Positions 36,901 to 49,154 of a stretch of 64,000 nt of DNA are shown here, in pieces. The translations under genes and the position numbers were made by a program. Source of the DNA: Montifringilla adamsi (Eukaryota; Chordata; Aves; Passeriformes; Passeridae); assembly GCA_017590115.1 (NCBI GenBank), contig JAGGNK010008337.1, positions 5,819,609 to 5,883,608 on the forward strand. Reading direction: 5' to 3'. Position 1 is the first letter of the stretch. The number at the start of each line of letters is the position of its first letter. Below the pieces are notes generated by a model. It was not told the DNA's origin and ran no database searches. It worked only from the letters and a program-made list of their open reading frames with translations.

Positions 36901-39398
36901 GTCTGTTGTTATCTTGAAGAAAAATCAAGAAAAATTAGGGCTTCAGGCTCTAATTGCTTCAATCATACATACATTTCTAGCCTGAGTCACTGGACTTTCT
37001 TGCTTCTACTTAATGAAAGTGAATTGTGCTATAAGCACCACTGCATGGTGATGCTGCATAAAGAAACTGTAGAAAATGAAAGGACCATCTACTGCTGAAA
37101 GAAAATGAGGGGTTGTTCTGCTGGGTATTGTGAGGCCTGTTAACCTCAGTGGAGACCAATATTTTAGGGGAGAAGAAACTGTTAATGTGCTCTCTGCCTA
37201 GAAGTAGGAGTTTTCATTGTCGTGAAAGGTGCTATACTGAAAGCACTGGGTATTTAAGGCTTTTATTCACTGGGCACAGAATTGCAGAAAATTTAGTGTT
37301 AAATAAATAAATAAACTTTGACTGGTAGTAGCTGGCCATAACTTTTTGAGCCAACAGACCTGAGCATCTTCTCTGTTTCTTCTTCATCCTTGCCATTAGT
37401 GGAAAAGACGGAATTTATTTGTCATGGAGCCAGCCCAGCTTACCATATGTTTAAAAAAGTCATTTTCCCCCCTCATCTCCCTGACCCAAGTACAAGCTGC
37501 TTGTACCATGCTCTGGTAGAGGTAGGAAAAACCCTGAGGGAGTGCATGTGCAAAGACAGAACAGACTGTTGATTAAAATGCCTGTGATGACTTCAAAATG
37601 TTGGCCTGGATATTTCTGGTATCTCCAGAATACACCAAAACACCTGCACATCCTTCCAGATGCAACGTGCTCTGTAAATGTTTAACTGTGTGATTTCTTT
37701 ATAAATAACTAAAAAGACTTATCCTTCCTTTTCTCATATCTTCAAGCTTTCTTCTCTCTTCCTGTTTATCTGGACTGCTTTCTTCTGCCCCCTGCCACAG
37801 TTGTTTGGTGTCATGTAACTTCCTTGCAGTTCAGAAGGAGGAAAAAAAAGGATAATTCAAATATTAATACTTCTGCTGAGACCAGATAGTATTTTAGCTG
37901 AAACAGCAGCATGGAAAAATTATCTTTATGGTGCAAATCTACTTTAATACTAGTTTTTAAAGAAAATAAGCTTTCTTCTTCTACTGTGAGGAAGACCTCA
38001 GAATCAGGGGAGGAAAAAATCCCATCCAGACCTTTGCCCTACTTTGCCTTTTGGTGTGCTGAGCTGCAGACACAAATAGATGTGTCAATATATACCAGTC
38101 ATTCTTTTCCCAAAAGAATATCTTGTTTCAGCAGATAATTGTGGTCTTCTGTTGCGTATCATTTGGCATGTGCATATTCTCCTGTCACATTCCTTAGGTA
38201 TTCCAGGTATGGTTTTGATGGAGGATGCATTTTGGTCTAGACTTCCCCTTTGATTGAAATTGTAATTCTGATTTATAGCTGCTAAGCATCACAGAAGTAA
38301 AATTTTCTGAGTTTGGGTCATCTAAGTAATTTGGAGGGTTTAGTGGTTTACAAGACAAATGCAGGGTCTCTGCACAGGCATGAACAGATTTACAGGAAGT
38401 GATTTTATAGACAAGAGTGCATTTGAAAGGTATTACACGTAGACTGGGTATAAGGGTTTCTTGCTCTTTGCTGCATCTGAATGTTTCACATCTATTTGAT
38501 GTTTCATCTCTTCAGATCTCTGGACAAAAAGCTGAAATCTCTTGTCGTTTCTCTGGAGAGTAACTCGCTTTTCATGTACACCGAGGAGTTTCCTTAGGCT
38601 GTGGTTCAACAGAAATCTGCCTTTCAACTTCAAGACAGCTAAAAATGCCAGGAACTGGGGAGAAGAAAATATTTCTGAAAAGCAAAGGAGAAAAATTGAT
38701 TTACCCATTACACTTCTGTCATCTGGTCATTGCCTGCATCTCTCTGACTGGAAATCACAAAACAGAATCATTTTCCTGATACCAAGGGAAAATGCAGTAC
38801 CAAAGAGCATTATTTTGTGTTTTGCTATTGTTACTTTAGTATAAATATGTAGATTGTGATGGAAAATGCTCAGAAGATTCTCTGTCCATAGCTAAGAGTA
38901 GAGTCTTAGTTACTGGCAGACTGTATTTTGTTGATTCAGAACAGATACATTTCTATAATTTTGAAGAAGTTTAATCCCTTCTGCAAAAGGCTCTTCCCCA
39001 GCCTACTCAGTGTCTTCAAGACCTCCAAGGATGAGGCATCCTTTGTTTTTAGGTCCCACAAGTTAATCAAGGGAACTTGGTCTTACAACTTGTTTTTATA
39101 AAGGTTTTCATTCCTGTTGTTGCAAAATGTACTGTAGAGTTTCCTCTTCAGTCTGTTTTTCCCTTACAACCCTAAATAACTCTGTCATTCACATTGAAGT
39201 TTTGCAAACTTGGTAACTTTTGGAGTATTTACTGTTCTGCGTTGAGAGAGGACACAGATTTCATTCAGCAGAAGTGTAGCGATACTGCCACAAAATGACA
39301 TATCCACTTCTAGCTGGCACTTAGTCTTTTTTTATAATACATATTTGTTTATATAAGATATGTAAATACTGACATAACCTTCAGGTTTTGGATAATTT
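33931..39398. other. Unique non-coding DNA
   Basis: No gene or transposon is recognised over about 5.5 kb. Contents of note are the near-perfect palindrome at 34062-34080 (listed), a short (AAAT)n run near 37300-37315, and an AT-rich 38800-38960. Open frames of up to 110 codons (such as 35403-35735 minus) have no family match. Confidence 0.45.
34062..34080. other. 9-bp-arm palindrome
   Basis: Arms 'gctctgcaa' and 'ttgcagagc' are perfect complements around a single C. Possibly chance, possibly a dimeric factor site. Confidence 0.7.
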
Positions 39399-39434
39399 GG
39401 GGGTGGGTACTGGTGGGGGTGTGAGGAGGAAGGG
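39399..39434 (+). other. G-rich tract, possible G-quadruplex
   Basis: Four G-runs of three to five (ggggg, ggg, ggggg, gggg) occur within 36 bases, with intervening lengths of about 1, 7 and 12. The last loop is longer than standard quadruplex rules allow, so this is only a weak candidate. Confidence 0.35.
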
Positions 39435-40323
39435 GTAGTAAAATTAAAGGGAATGTTTTCCATAGATGTCAGAAGGCCTTAATTTCATTAACTCTGCTTT
39501 CAGTTGAAGCTTTTTTCTCAGAGGGGTGTATGACCTTCTGTGTGCTGCTAAACAGCTGCATTGCAGTGCTAGGTGCCAGGTCTGCCTTCCTTGGGATGCA
39601 CTGGTTGTGCCCTCAGTTTCAATGGAATGGCTTGTCTCTCTTTTCCTGGATGTTCCATAGCATTGTAATATGAAAGTGCCCTCAAGGCATCCTAAATTTT
39701 GCCAATACTAAGAGAAAAGAGGAAGAAGAAATTTGATTCCTCTAAGTAGAGCTAAACAATAAAAGATTTAGATGCTTTCACAGTGTTTCTGTGTTACTCT
39801 TGTCATTCTCTATGTTTAAAGTACCTTCCTGTACTTTAGAGAATAGCAGCACCTGGAATATTTTTTCCAAACTTGTAAATCTCCTTACAATTACTTCACT
39901 GACTTTTCTTTCCTATTTGATTTACCCATGACTTCCTGACAATATTTTTAGCTTGTTCTCAAGCTCACGTTGATGTCTCTATGTGAATTAACTGATTAAA
40001 GTCTGTCATTCTGAGTAAATATTTGGTTTAGGCTTACCTTTTCCCATCCTGCCAGTTTTCACAAACAAATGCAGCTTGTGTTTTGTCAGCTAAAGAACAT
40101 AATTCCAAAAGAAAAAAAAAAATAGAATGGAAATGAAATATACCTCCAGTAAAAAGAAAAAAAAAAAGTTATTTTCTAAAGGTCTAGTTATCCTTCTGTG
40201 TGCATATTTGCAGTGTGTTTGAGCAGTAGGAAAACCCAAGATCTGCAGATTAGCCAGCAACAGCTGCTTCCACCAGCTTTTGGCAAGCATGCTTGTCCTT
40301 GGCTGAGAGATCAATCAACCACC
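39435..40323. other. Unique non-coding DNA
   Basis: No gene or transposon is recognised. Two A-runs lie near 40110-40170. Confidence 0.5.
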
Positions 40324-40800
40324 AGAATGGTTTGGGTTGGAAGGAACCTTAAAGGTAATCTATTTCCTTTGGGTTGGAAAGAACCTTAAAGATAATCTAT
40401 TTCCAGCCCCTCTAGCTTGGGCAGTGATACCTTCCACTAGAGCAGGTTGCTCAGAGCTCCATCCAGCCTGGCCTTGAATACTTCCAGGGATGGGACAGCG
40501 ACATCTCTGGGCAACCTGTGCCTCATCACCCTCACAGGGAAGCATTTTTTCCTAATATCCTCCCTAAGCCTGCCCTCTGCCAGTTTAAAGTCATCACTTC
40601 TTGCCCTGTCACTGCAGGGCCTTTGAAATAATCCCTCCCCACTGTCTCGTAGTACTCTCTGGTACTGGGAGGCCACAACTGGGTCACCCCTCAGCCTTCC
40701 CTTCTCCAGGCTGAACAATCCCAATAGCAGAGGTGCTCCATCCCTCTGATTAATTTGGTGGCCTCCTTTGGACAGATCCATGTCCTTTTTGTGCTGGAAC
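40324..40800 (-). mobile_element. CR1 LINE, 3' fragment (longest copy)
   Basis: This is the reverse complement of an avian CR1 3' end of nearly 480 bp. Diagnostic blocks in order are 'agaatggtttgggttggaag', 'gagcaggttgctcagagctc', 'atccagcctggccttgaata', 'cttccagggatggga', 'gggcaacctgtgcc', 'cctaatatcctccctaagcc' and 'cagccttcccttctccaggc'. The match fades after 'atccatgtcctttttgtgct' near 40797. The terminal block is present twice (see 40331-40404). Frames crossing it on the minus strand (40437-40781, 40360-40545) are CR1 untranslated sequence, not genes. Confidence 0.95.
40331..40404 (-). repeat. 37-bp tandem duplication of the CR1 3' terminus
   Basis: The unit beginning 'tttgggttggaa' and ending 'taatctatttcc' occurs at 40331-40367 and 40368-40404 with two mismatches. 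It covers the last bases of the CR1 element just before its terminal short repeats, so the element has a doubled 3' end. Confidence 0.92.
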
Positions 40801-41934
40801 TTGCTGACAAGCTGACTTGTTTCCCTCTGGAGTGAATCCCATGCTGCTCATTGTTTCTATGTCCTCCCACTAGCCTTAGTGGTGTCCCCATGCTCATGAA
40901 GAGATTCAGCTGGCTTTGTGGGGTGCACATCAACTCTAAATTTTATGCATTGAAATACCTTCTGTAGAATGAGACATAAAGGAGGAGGGCAGATTTTGCA
41001 GTTTATAAACCAGCCTTTTCTGTGGTGAACTATAAGTAACAACAAAACAACACTGAATGGAGCTGAAACATATGAAAGACCTTATCACATTAGGTAAATG
41101 GTAGTGAAGTGCAAAAATGTTATGTAGCGCCTTGTTTGTCACTAAAGGGTATCCAAAGGAGGCTCTTCTTTGTTTTTCATTCCTTCTCTGATCCCGAATT
41201 CCCACTAGGTGTTGAAGAGTCTCAATTAACTCTTCATAAACCTGTTTCCTTGCCTGGATAAAAGTGGCTAGGCAGTCAGCAGTTAGGTGGGGAAGGAATG
41301 ACCTCTGTTCCCCTTTGGAGCAGAGATCCTTGATGATGTACCATCAACTTCCAAGCCTCTTTTGGGTGTGGGGTTTTTTTCCCTGCAGGGCTTTAAACAT
41401 TTCCATGTTGGTGGGATTTTTTTTCCTCTCAAGTCCTTGAGCTTGTAACTCATCTATCTGAACAATCTTACCTTCACCTACAATTTTACTTTTCTTACCT
41501 TGGACAGGTCTGCTCAATTTGTTTTTCACAGCTTATTCTCACAACTTAGCAATTTTCTCAGAAGCTGGAGTAAAGGTTACACAGCTGTGCTGTATCAACT
41601 GGCCTTGGATTACACATAGCTGAACCCTTGAGATTACTGCTAGCAAAATGAAGACAAGAAGTTAATTCACCTTACTTCTCCAAAAAAAAAAACCAAAAAA
41701 AAAAACCAAACAGTTTGGGATGAAGAATCAGAGTGATTGTTTCTTTCCTAGTCATGTAGCATCAAAATACTAGTCTGATTAAGTCTAGGTAATTTGAAGA
41801 AGCATCTTTTAATGAATTGTCCTGAAAAGCAAAAATAGGCCTGAGGTAATTGCTGTCTGATCCTTGATCTAGTGCCTGTTGGTGATGCTTGAGAAAGATT
41901 CTCTCCTTGCTCAGAACTGAGGGGGGTGCATAGA
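40801..41934. other. Unique non-coding DNA with A-rich tract
   Basis: No gene or transposon is recognised. Two long A-runs separated by 'cc' lie at about 41682-41710. Confidence 0.5.
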
Positions 41935-42036
41935 GTGGAACACAGGAGTGATGATCGTGGAGTCATGAGGATCATGGATTCATGAGTGGGACACAGAAGT
42001 GATGATCATGGAGTCATGAGGATCCCAGTGTCATGG
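41935..42036 (+). repeat. 51-bp tandem duplication, two copies
   Basis: Copies at 41935-41985 and 41986-42036 share 'gtgg(a/g)acacag', 'agtgatgatc', and 'tggagtcatgaggatc'; they diverge in the last third. The unit itself contains repeated 'gatcatgga' and 'gtcatga' words, so shorter slippage units probably underlie it. Confidence 0.85.
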
Positions 42037-45000
42037 TTGTTTTCTCCAGGGACAATATCTCTTTAAAGAACTAAAATGGATAATGCTACTCTTTTTAACT
42101 CTCAAGCTGTTTGCTAAATCTAGGCTAAGATACAAAGGGACCTGCAGCAATGTTTAGGCACAGGCACATCCTCAGATTAATTTACAGAATGTAGCTAATT
42201 ACAATGACAGCTTTCTTGCCTGCTTTTTTTCCTGTAGCTTCTGTTTGCAGTAGTCTATGGCTAATAAAACTGTCAATTTTCTTTTACTTCAATAAAAGGT
42301 CACCCCCTGACAACAGCCCTGTGCCTCCTAACAGCTACTGCCTTTATTAATATTTAAAATGTACACAGTGATATTTCCAAAAGGTCAGACTTCTAAAAGA
42401 CATAAAATGTCATCCCTAATTCTTTTCCCTCCCAGCCTAATTCTCTGCCTCCTCTTCCCCATCCACCATTTATATGTTCTATTTTAGGTACAGTATTTAG
42501 CATGGCTTGTGTTAAATCAGATAAACATCAAGTGTTTCCCTCTTGCAGTACTGCAGAGAGGCAAAGGATAAATTTGTCACTGATTCACAGTCCAATAAGT
42601 TGTGTACGTGGATTCCAATTCTGGCTGTAGCATATATTCCCGTGAGTTAAATGAGTAATTTGTTCTGTCAATTCCTGATTTAAGAATGCATTTAAGCCAG
42701 TACCTACCTTCAGGCAGGTAGGGTCAAGAGGGTATCAAGGCTTAAACTTTTTTCTCCCTGAGGCTTCTCTTCTTCCCATCTAACAGGCAGTGTACAAAAT
42801 GGAGAAAGTAATACTTCCTAACCTCAGCTCTCTTTAGATGGTAATCTCTCTATTCAGGGTCAGCTTTTCCAAGTATATTTATCTAAACAGCAGCCTGCTC
42901 TGCCTGAAAGAGAATTGAGAAGGGAAAGTATGAACTTTGTCTGCTGGCCAGGTCAAAAAATTCTCACTTTTTTTCATGAGAAATATTATTATTAGAGCCT
43001 CAGAATATAATTTATTGCATCCTCTGCCCAGAGACAGGATTAAAACAGTCTTTCATTCCTGGAAGAAGCTTGATCATGCTGTTATTTTTAAATTTCTCCA
43101 AGGGTACAGATTGCCTGTTTTGTGGTGAATCATCATCTTTACTCATATTTCCCAACAGATAAGCAATATGCAGGCTCACAGGAGTCCTGGTGAATGAGTT
43201 ACCAGATTCCTTCTGAAATCCTTTCACAGAAGTCTGAACTGCAACTGGATGATCCTAATTAGATAGTGATCCTTATTTTTTTCTGGAGGTTCTGCTGACA
43301 CAATATTTCATCTTCTAGACTGTGACTGGTTATAACATCCACCTGAAAGCACTCAACAAAATTAATCTTCAGAACCAGATGAAACATTGAGGAGCAAGCT
43401 CTTGTTTGGTGTTAAGTTAGTTCCTCTGCTTTTTTCCACATGTTATGATTGAATATGAAGATACTGCAAGAGCTGATCCCCGACCAGTTACATTTATGTC
43501 ATCTCTGTTCCTCATTCTATCACATCCACTTTTTTTAAAAATAAGGTTTATTTGTATAGCTGACTATTTTGTCAAAATTAACAGCATCCTGGATCAGACA
43601 ATCCAAAAATAGAAGTGAAGGGCTGCTAATACAGTCCTCAGTCTCTGATAATAAATTATCCAGTGAAGATCTGTCAGTGCAGGTACTGGGGAAAAATGTG
43701 CAATGAACAGAATTCAAGCACAAAGAGTAGTTGCTGCTGTTCCTTAATGCCCATGACTGTTTGACAGCAGATTGTTATTCAAGTTCTTCCTTCTTTCAAA
43801 GAATGTGGTTAATTTTTCATGACAGTATGAGAAAAGTACTTTCTATGCTGAAAGGGACTAATGGCTAGTATCTATCAGCCTAATTTTCTATAAGATAATT
43901 TTAAGTCCAGCTGAGAGTCAAAAATAAGATTTTGTAGGCCTGCAATTTAGTTTTGGTTGCTTTGTTTGTTTTAAAGCATTAAGATGATAAAAAATAAGTG
44001 CATTGGTTATGATAATATAGTTTAGATAAAAATAATATTTCCTGCTGTGGTTTGTACATAACTTTGAAGCCTGTAAAAATGCACAGGCATCATGGCTGGG
44101 TTAAACATATTGCATTCTAACTAGTCTGATAGCCTCAAAGCTGTTCCTCTGCCCTGAATGGAATACTGATTTCCATAAGGAGGGGAAAGACTGTTGGGGT
44201 AAAGGACAGGCCACCCACCTTGTGTGTAATATCAGATCAGTGCACTTGGTGATCATGAATTGAGAGTCCTGGATCAATAACCCCTTCAGGTGGAGGAGAT
44301 TCAAACTTATATTTCTTGGTTCCCAAGGGTATGTCCAACTTCAGGTCATAGGCCGGTGGTTAGAGACAGATGTGGAGATGGAAGGGCTGGGAGTAAACAT
44401 AGCATTGGTCTCCCAAAATCTGAGTGCAGTGCAGTAAATGCTGCTCAAAAGAGAGAAAGAGCTACCAGGAGCCATCAAGTGCAAAAAGCATCTGTGGGCC
44501 CTTGTCCAACACGTGTCTTCTTCAGGCTACATCTAAGTATAGCAGGCTTGGGGTGTAGGGAGAAAAATGTCATTGGATTGTTAACACTCGCTTCATTTTC
44601 ACTTTATTAGAGGGCTTAGGCAGCTACCAGCAAGCCCTTCCTCCTCCACTGTGCTGACTTATTAATACATTTTTAGGTGTTAAAGTCTTACTGTTCTTTT
44701 TACAGGGTTATTAGACACCTAGCTTGAATCGTGAGTTTCCCTGGGTGTCCATCATGAACCTGAGCCAAAGAACTTGTGCAGTAGTTCTGGCAGTTCAGTT
44801 GTCGGTAGGAGTGGTGCAGGTTTACTTTGTAAGCAATACAGAAAATTATTGATCGTGACCTGGGGTATTTGGAAGTGATACTTAGTGATTGGAAGCTCTG
44901 GAGCTTTGAAAATTATTTTGTGTTATCTTCAATAATGAATTAACAGCATAATGTGTGAGAAGAAATGCTTTGTCTATGTGAATTTTGGCCTAACAGTACT

Positions 45001-46862
45001 TGGGACCAAGTGTTAGGGAACTGTTCTTAGTATTCCTTGGGTATGTTATAAATACCAGTGTGAGAATTTCAGGCCCTAAAATCTTCAAAAAAAGGAAGTG
45101 ATGAATAGTGAGTAATGAGCACAGCTGGAACAGGACTGTTTGAAATCAGGAGCACAGTGATGTTTGATTGTGATTTTGGGGAATGTAATCTATTTGTGAG
45201 CTTAGCAATTTTAACTCCCTTGGGTTTTATAGCTCCACTGATTTATCTTTAACTACTTTGCTGGTAGTACGGTTGAAAATACATCTATAGTGATATGTTC
45301 CTAATGAAAGCATAAATAGCTGAGTGAATGTGGCTGGCATGTTCCAGGCAGCAGGAATTTCTGAGCCTGGTGAAAGGTGGCAGTGACTAGAACAAAGCAA
45401 ATTAATGATTAGGGATATTTTTGATCAGAACTTCTTAAAGGGCCTAATCTGGCGACAGCAGTGCTTTTGGGAAATGTAATTGTTATTGAACTGGTCTCTA
45501 TTTTAGAGAAGGAAGCAAGGAAGTAGGAGTACATAAATAGTCTGAATAGCCTATGCTTTATTTTTTGTCTTCAAAATAATGCTTGAGCTTATTTTAGCTG
45601 AACTAGGTTTTTCAAATACTTTCTTTAGCAAAGTAAGGAGTTTAGAATTGTAGTGAAGTGCTCCATTTAGAACTAATATTTATTGAAGTCTAATTTTGCA
45701 AATTTTACTTCTGCTTATCACTGGAGCAGTTTTGCTTTGTGTTAGGTAAATTGGATTTCGTCTGTCTACCTGTGCTCAGTAAGCTGAAGTGTTTTTTGAC
45801 AAATCAATTAATTCCTCATTGCAAAACTCAACCCACCTGCTCATCAAAGCCCAGACATTGTCAGATAGACTTATCGATCAGTACTGCAAAACTGTTCAGG
45901 ATTAACAATTAACTGTGATTAATTCTGTAATCACTGTACCATGGAGGTGACAAACACATTTATGGCACTTCCCAGCCTGATTCAGAGTTACAGCTCAGCT
46001 TGCCTTTGTCCCAGCTAAATACCTTTTGCACTAATGTAGAAGGCCTTTGAGTTTAGCCTAATTGTCTTTCTGTTTATGCCATCAACTGCGCTAAAGGCTC
46101 ACGGATGCCTTAAACATGACAGCTCCAGTGTAAGTTATCTCTGTGCACACACACAGACACGATCTTCTGTCTCCCTTCTTAATCTTCAGGGGGTCTTTAA
46201 TTCATAATGTATGGGACAGTAGACTAATGAACACTATCAGAAAAACAGGCAATTGCTTCTTTTTCAATTTGTGGAATATCAATATCTGCATAGGCATAAT
46301 TTTCTTACCTGGGTTTTTTCCCCCCACTGCTGCTTCTAAACAAACACGCAGGTCACAACAAAAATGCACCATCTTTCAATTAAATCTACCAAGCAATGAC
46401 CCACCTTAAGTGATGTGATTTTTATTTGCAAAAATGAAGTTCAGTGAAAGCTAAGGCCACCTGTCTGAATAGAACACCTGAGCCCATTTTACCTGTGGAC
46501 GGATTTGGTCCTGCCTTTACCATAGACCTCAATGCTGTATTTACTAGTTTGCCTGCAAATTTATCTTGCAGCTATGCTCATTGCTATATAATCAGAATTA
46601 ATGAAAGCAAATACAGTTACTGCAGGGCTCCAACAAAGGAAGGACATACTCTTCCCCTTTTCCACTTTTTAATTTTTCACCTACTAATATTTATTAAAAA
46701 TAACAGAACTCTTGTCAGTAGAAGCAGTTTTCTTATGTGATTAGGAAAAAAGAGGGATCTAAGATAAGCAGACCTGAATCAAAAGAATAGAATGGTTACT
46801 GAAAGCATATGTGCTCCTGGTTTTGAAAGCTAAGTCAAAATTTATTTTAGCCAGTCCATCTC
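42037..46862. other. Unique non-coding DNA
   Basis: No gene or transposon is recognised over 4.8 kb. The segment 45780-46120 is repeat-free with TAAT clusters ('attaacaattaactgtgattaa') and a few retained CpGs, and may be regulatory. A 3' splice-like tract ends at about 44705 and is followed 25 bp later by GTGAGT, but all three frames between contain stops. Confidence 0.4.
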
Positions 46863-46868
46863 ACTTGG
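46863..46868. repeat. Target-site duplication, left copy (ACTTGG)
   Basis: Identical to 47692-47697, flanking the interrupted LTR. Confidence 0.8.
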
Positions 46869-47691
46869 TGTACCAGCATGGAAAATGGATGTTGTTTGCT
46901 GCTACCTCCCCAAAAGCATCTTCTGAGAAAGCCACTCAGGCCGGCACACAGTCACTCAATCCACACTCATAGTTAGATCAGTGAAAACAGACAGAAAGAG
47001 CCTCCTGTTTAGAGTTCCAGCGAGGTTTATTTTAGAGTCACACTGAAGGGTTCCAGTGACAAAAGATGAGGAAACAATGCAGCATCCTGGGTTTAGTATG
47101 TGTGGCCGCAGCTCTCTTCACAGAGAGCAGCAGGCACAACCTTCCCAGGATTTCTCCTGGGGAAGGCAGTGAGAAAGCTCAGAGAAAGAAGAGAAAACAA
47201 GTCTTATCTCTGTTTGCTGCGCCTGTTGTTCGGCACGTGTGGAATGTGTTATGGAGATTGTGGTTTGTTAATTGACTACTGGTGATGGTTGTTTTGACTG
47301 ATTGACCATTTGGGTCAAAGCTGTGTCGTGACTGTAAGGGATCACGGGTTTTTCTTTAGTATAGAGTATAGTATATAGTGTAGTGTAATATAGTATAGCT
47401 TAATAAAGCAATTGTTCAGCCTTCTGAAAACACTGGAGTCATTGAACATTATTCCCCGTTTCGGGGCTCCCTGCTACAACAAAATATGGGGTCAGGGGCC
47501 AATGGTCTGTGGGCACAGGGGCAGTACAAAGGCAGGGCAAAGGGCAATGACCTGTAGGGAACTGGGGTGGATTAACATAGTGCTGCAGAGTACTTTGCCT
47601 CACCCTAAGCCAAGGCATTCTCAAAACCTGTGGTAGATTCTTCCCGGGCATTTCCCTAGAAGTTCCCCTAATAGGCTCAAAGGCCTCCACA
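46869..47691 (-). mobile_element. Solo LTR, family E, interrupted by another LTR
   Basis: The element runs TG...CA (plus-strand ends 'tgtaccagcatgg' and 'ggcctccaca') and has a perfect 6-bp duplication, ACTTGG. A minus-strand AATAAA lies at 47026-47031. Its two ends match the LTR at 49155-49976: 'gctgctacc' followed by 'caaaagcatct' on the left, and 'ggcacagggg' with a shared 'acaggga/taggga' block and the closing 'tccacaac' on the right. Its middle is occupied by an unrelated plus-strand LTR (47101-47481). About 300 bp of the sister copy's middle has no counterpart here, so either this copy is a shorter subfamily or it lost DNA. No retroviral genes adjoin it. Confidence 0.8.
47101..47481 (+). 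mobile_element. Nested solo LTR, family of the 24.3-kb LTR
   Basis: A plus-strand LTR of about 381 bp begins 'tgtggccgcagctctcttca' and ends 'ccctgctacaaca'. It has AATAAA at 47402-47407 followed by 'cagccttctgaaaacactgg', matching the 3' region of the minus-strand LTR at 24279-24675. The two also share 'ttctcctggg', 'cttatctc' then 'tttgct', and 'agctgtgtc'. The flanking duplication is imperfect (AGTATG before; AATATG one base after), so the exact borders are uncertain by a base or two. It lies inside the family E LTR in the opposite orientation, so it inserted later. Confidence 0.82.
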
Positions 47692-47697
47692 ACTTGG
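47692..47697. repeat. Target-site duplication, right copy (ACTTGG)
   Basis: Pairs with 46863-46868. Confidence 0.8.
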
Positions 47698-49148
47698 TGT
47701 CTCCTTTATTTGGAGATTATTACTAAAATGAGTCATTTCACTGTCCTGTGTTCTTTTAATCTACTCAGCCACGTTCCTTACAGGAGACTGTGAACAGCTG
47801 AGGGCAGAATGTGGAGGAGAATGATCAAAGTGTGTTGTGGTGATCAAGTGCTGAGGAAACAGTACTTTAACAAGAAAGAAGCAAAGCCAGAGAATGCTTT
47901 TGCAGGGCTCATCCATGCCCCTGGCTTACACAGAACTGGAACTCCAAAAGTCTGTATTATTATTGCTAAGTTGTAATAACCTCACTGAAGCCAATTTGAA
48001 GATTTCTCAGGAGAAAAATTCCCTCCCTGCTCTAGTCAAACCTTCTGTGCTGTAAAGGCTGTCAGAAGAAGGAGCTTGCCCCTGTTGGATAAGTGATGTA
48101 TCACAAACTCCAGTAACACAGGAAAGTTTACAAAGGGAAAATCAGAGTGAGAGGACTTTGAAGACTGCTCATCTAAACAGCAAATACTTGTGCTTTGATT
48201 CCCTTTGCATTTCTTGCCTGAAAGCCAGTCTAACTGAAAAATATCTAAAATAATGATCAGATGTATAAGGTTTTGGGTTGTTTGGTTTTTTTTCTTTTTA
48301 CTTTTGGGGCTTTTTACTTTTTCCTATATTTTCAGATTTTCAAAGTGCTGAAAACTCGTGGATGATGATGAATTGTGATTGTATTTATGCAGCTAAACTG
48401 GCAGCTCTCTAGGACTAATTCTGTTACTCTGAAATTGAGAAGTTGAGCTGGGTAGAGCCGCAATGTGATCCTACAGAGCTCTTTGATGAAAGATATTTGA
48501 CCAAATTTATGAGATATTACTGTGGCATTTCCCCCATTTATAATGCTTTGATTTAGTTATTAACTAATGTCTCATTTTCAGTGATTCAATCTAAATTTTA
48601 TAGGCAAGAATTACAATGCAGTTGCTAGATTGGAAAGCACTTCACAATAAAGGTAATTACATTCTGTTATAGTATAGTGTCTTATATATTTGGGATTTCC
48701 TAGTACACGTATATTTTGACTCCTATCAGAATCTTCTACTTTATTGCTGTTCTGCCTCACATTTTTTTATTTCATGTATTTGTTATGCTCAACAATTTAG
48801 TTGTGTGTCTGTCGTGTTGCCACTGGCTCCCAGATTTACTTTTCTATCCTGTGATATATCTGTATACTTACTTTCCTGGTAGGAGTTCAGCTTTGTTCCT
48901 TAGTATATCATGGTAAATCACTGTGAAAGAATGACATTTTAGTGAAACTTATCCAGTCTATACATACCAAGTAGAACAACAAGAATTCATCAGCTCCCTT
49001 TTAGCTTCAAAACCAGTTTACTTTCTTTTCCTTAAGTATGATCAGCTTGCATACACATGCTGTTGAATGATGGAATCTAGAGCGCAGAGCAGTCTCCCAC
49101 TGTCATTTATCACAGATTCCAGTTTCAGGTCAATTAAAAATTTCTTCT
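47698..49148. other. Unique DNA between two LTRs
   Basis: No retroviral gag, pol or env-like sequence and no gene is seen. A T/G-rich low-complexity stretch lies near 48270-48325. The lack of viral coding sequence fits two separate solo LTRs, not a provirus. Confidence 0.6.
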
Positions 49149-49154
49149 AATAGC
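49149..49154. repeat. Target-site duplication, left copy (AATAGC)
   Basis: Matches ACTAGC at 49977-49982 at five of six bases. Confidence 0.65.

Noticed and set aside
40360..40781. Minus-strand frames as a gene
   Set aside because: They lie wholly in the CR1 3' fragment.
44706..44730. 25-bp exon between a good acceptor and GTGAGT
   Set aside because: All three frames contain stops and the segment is too short to support.
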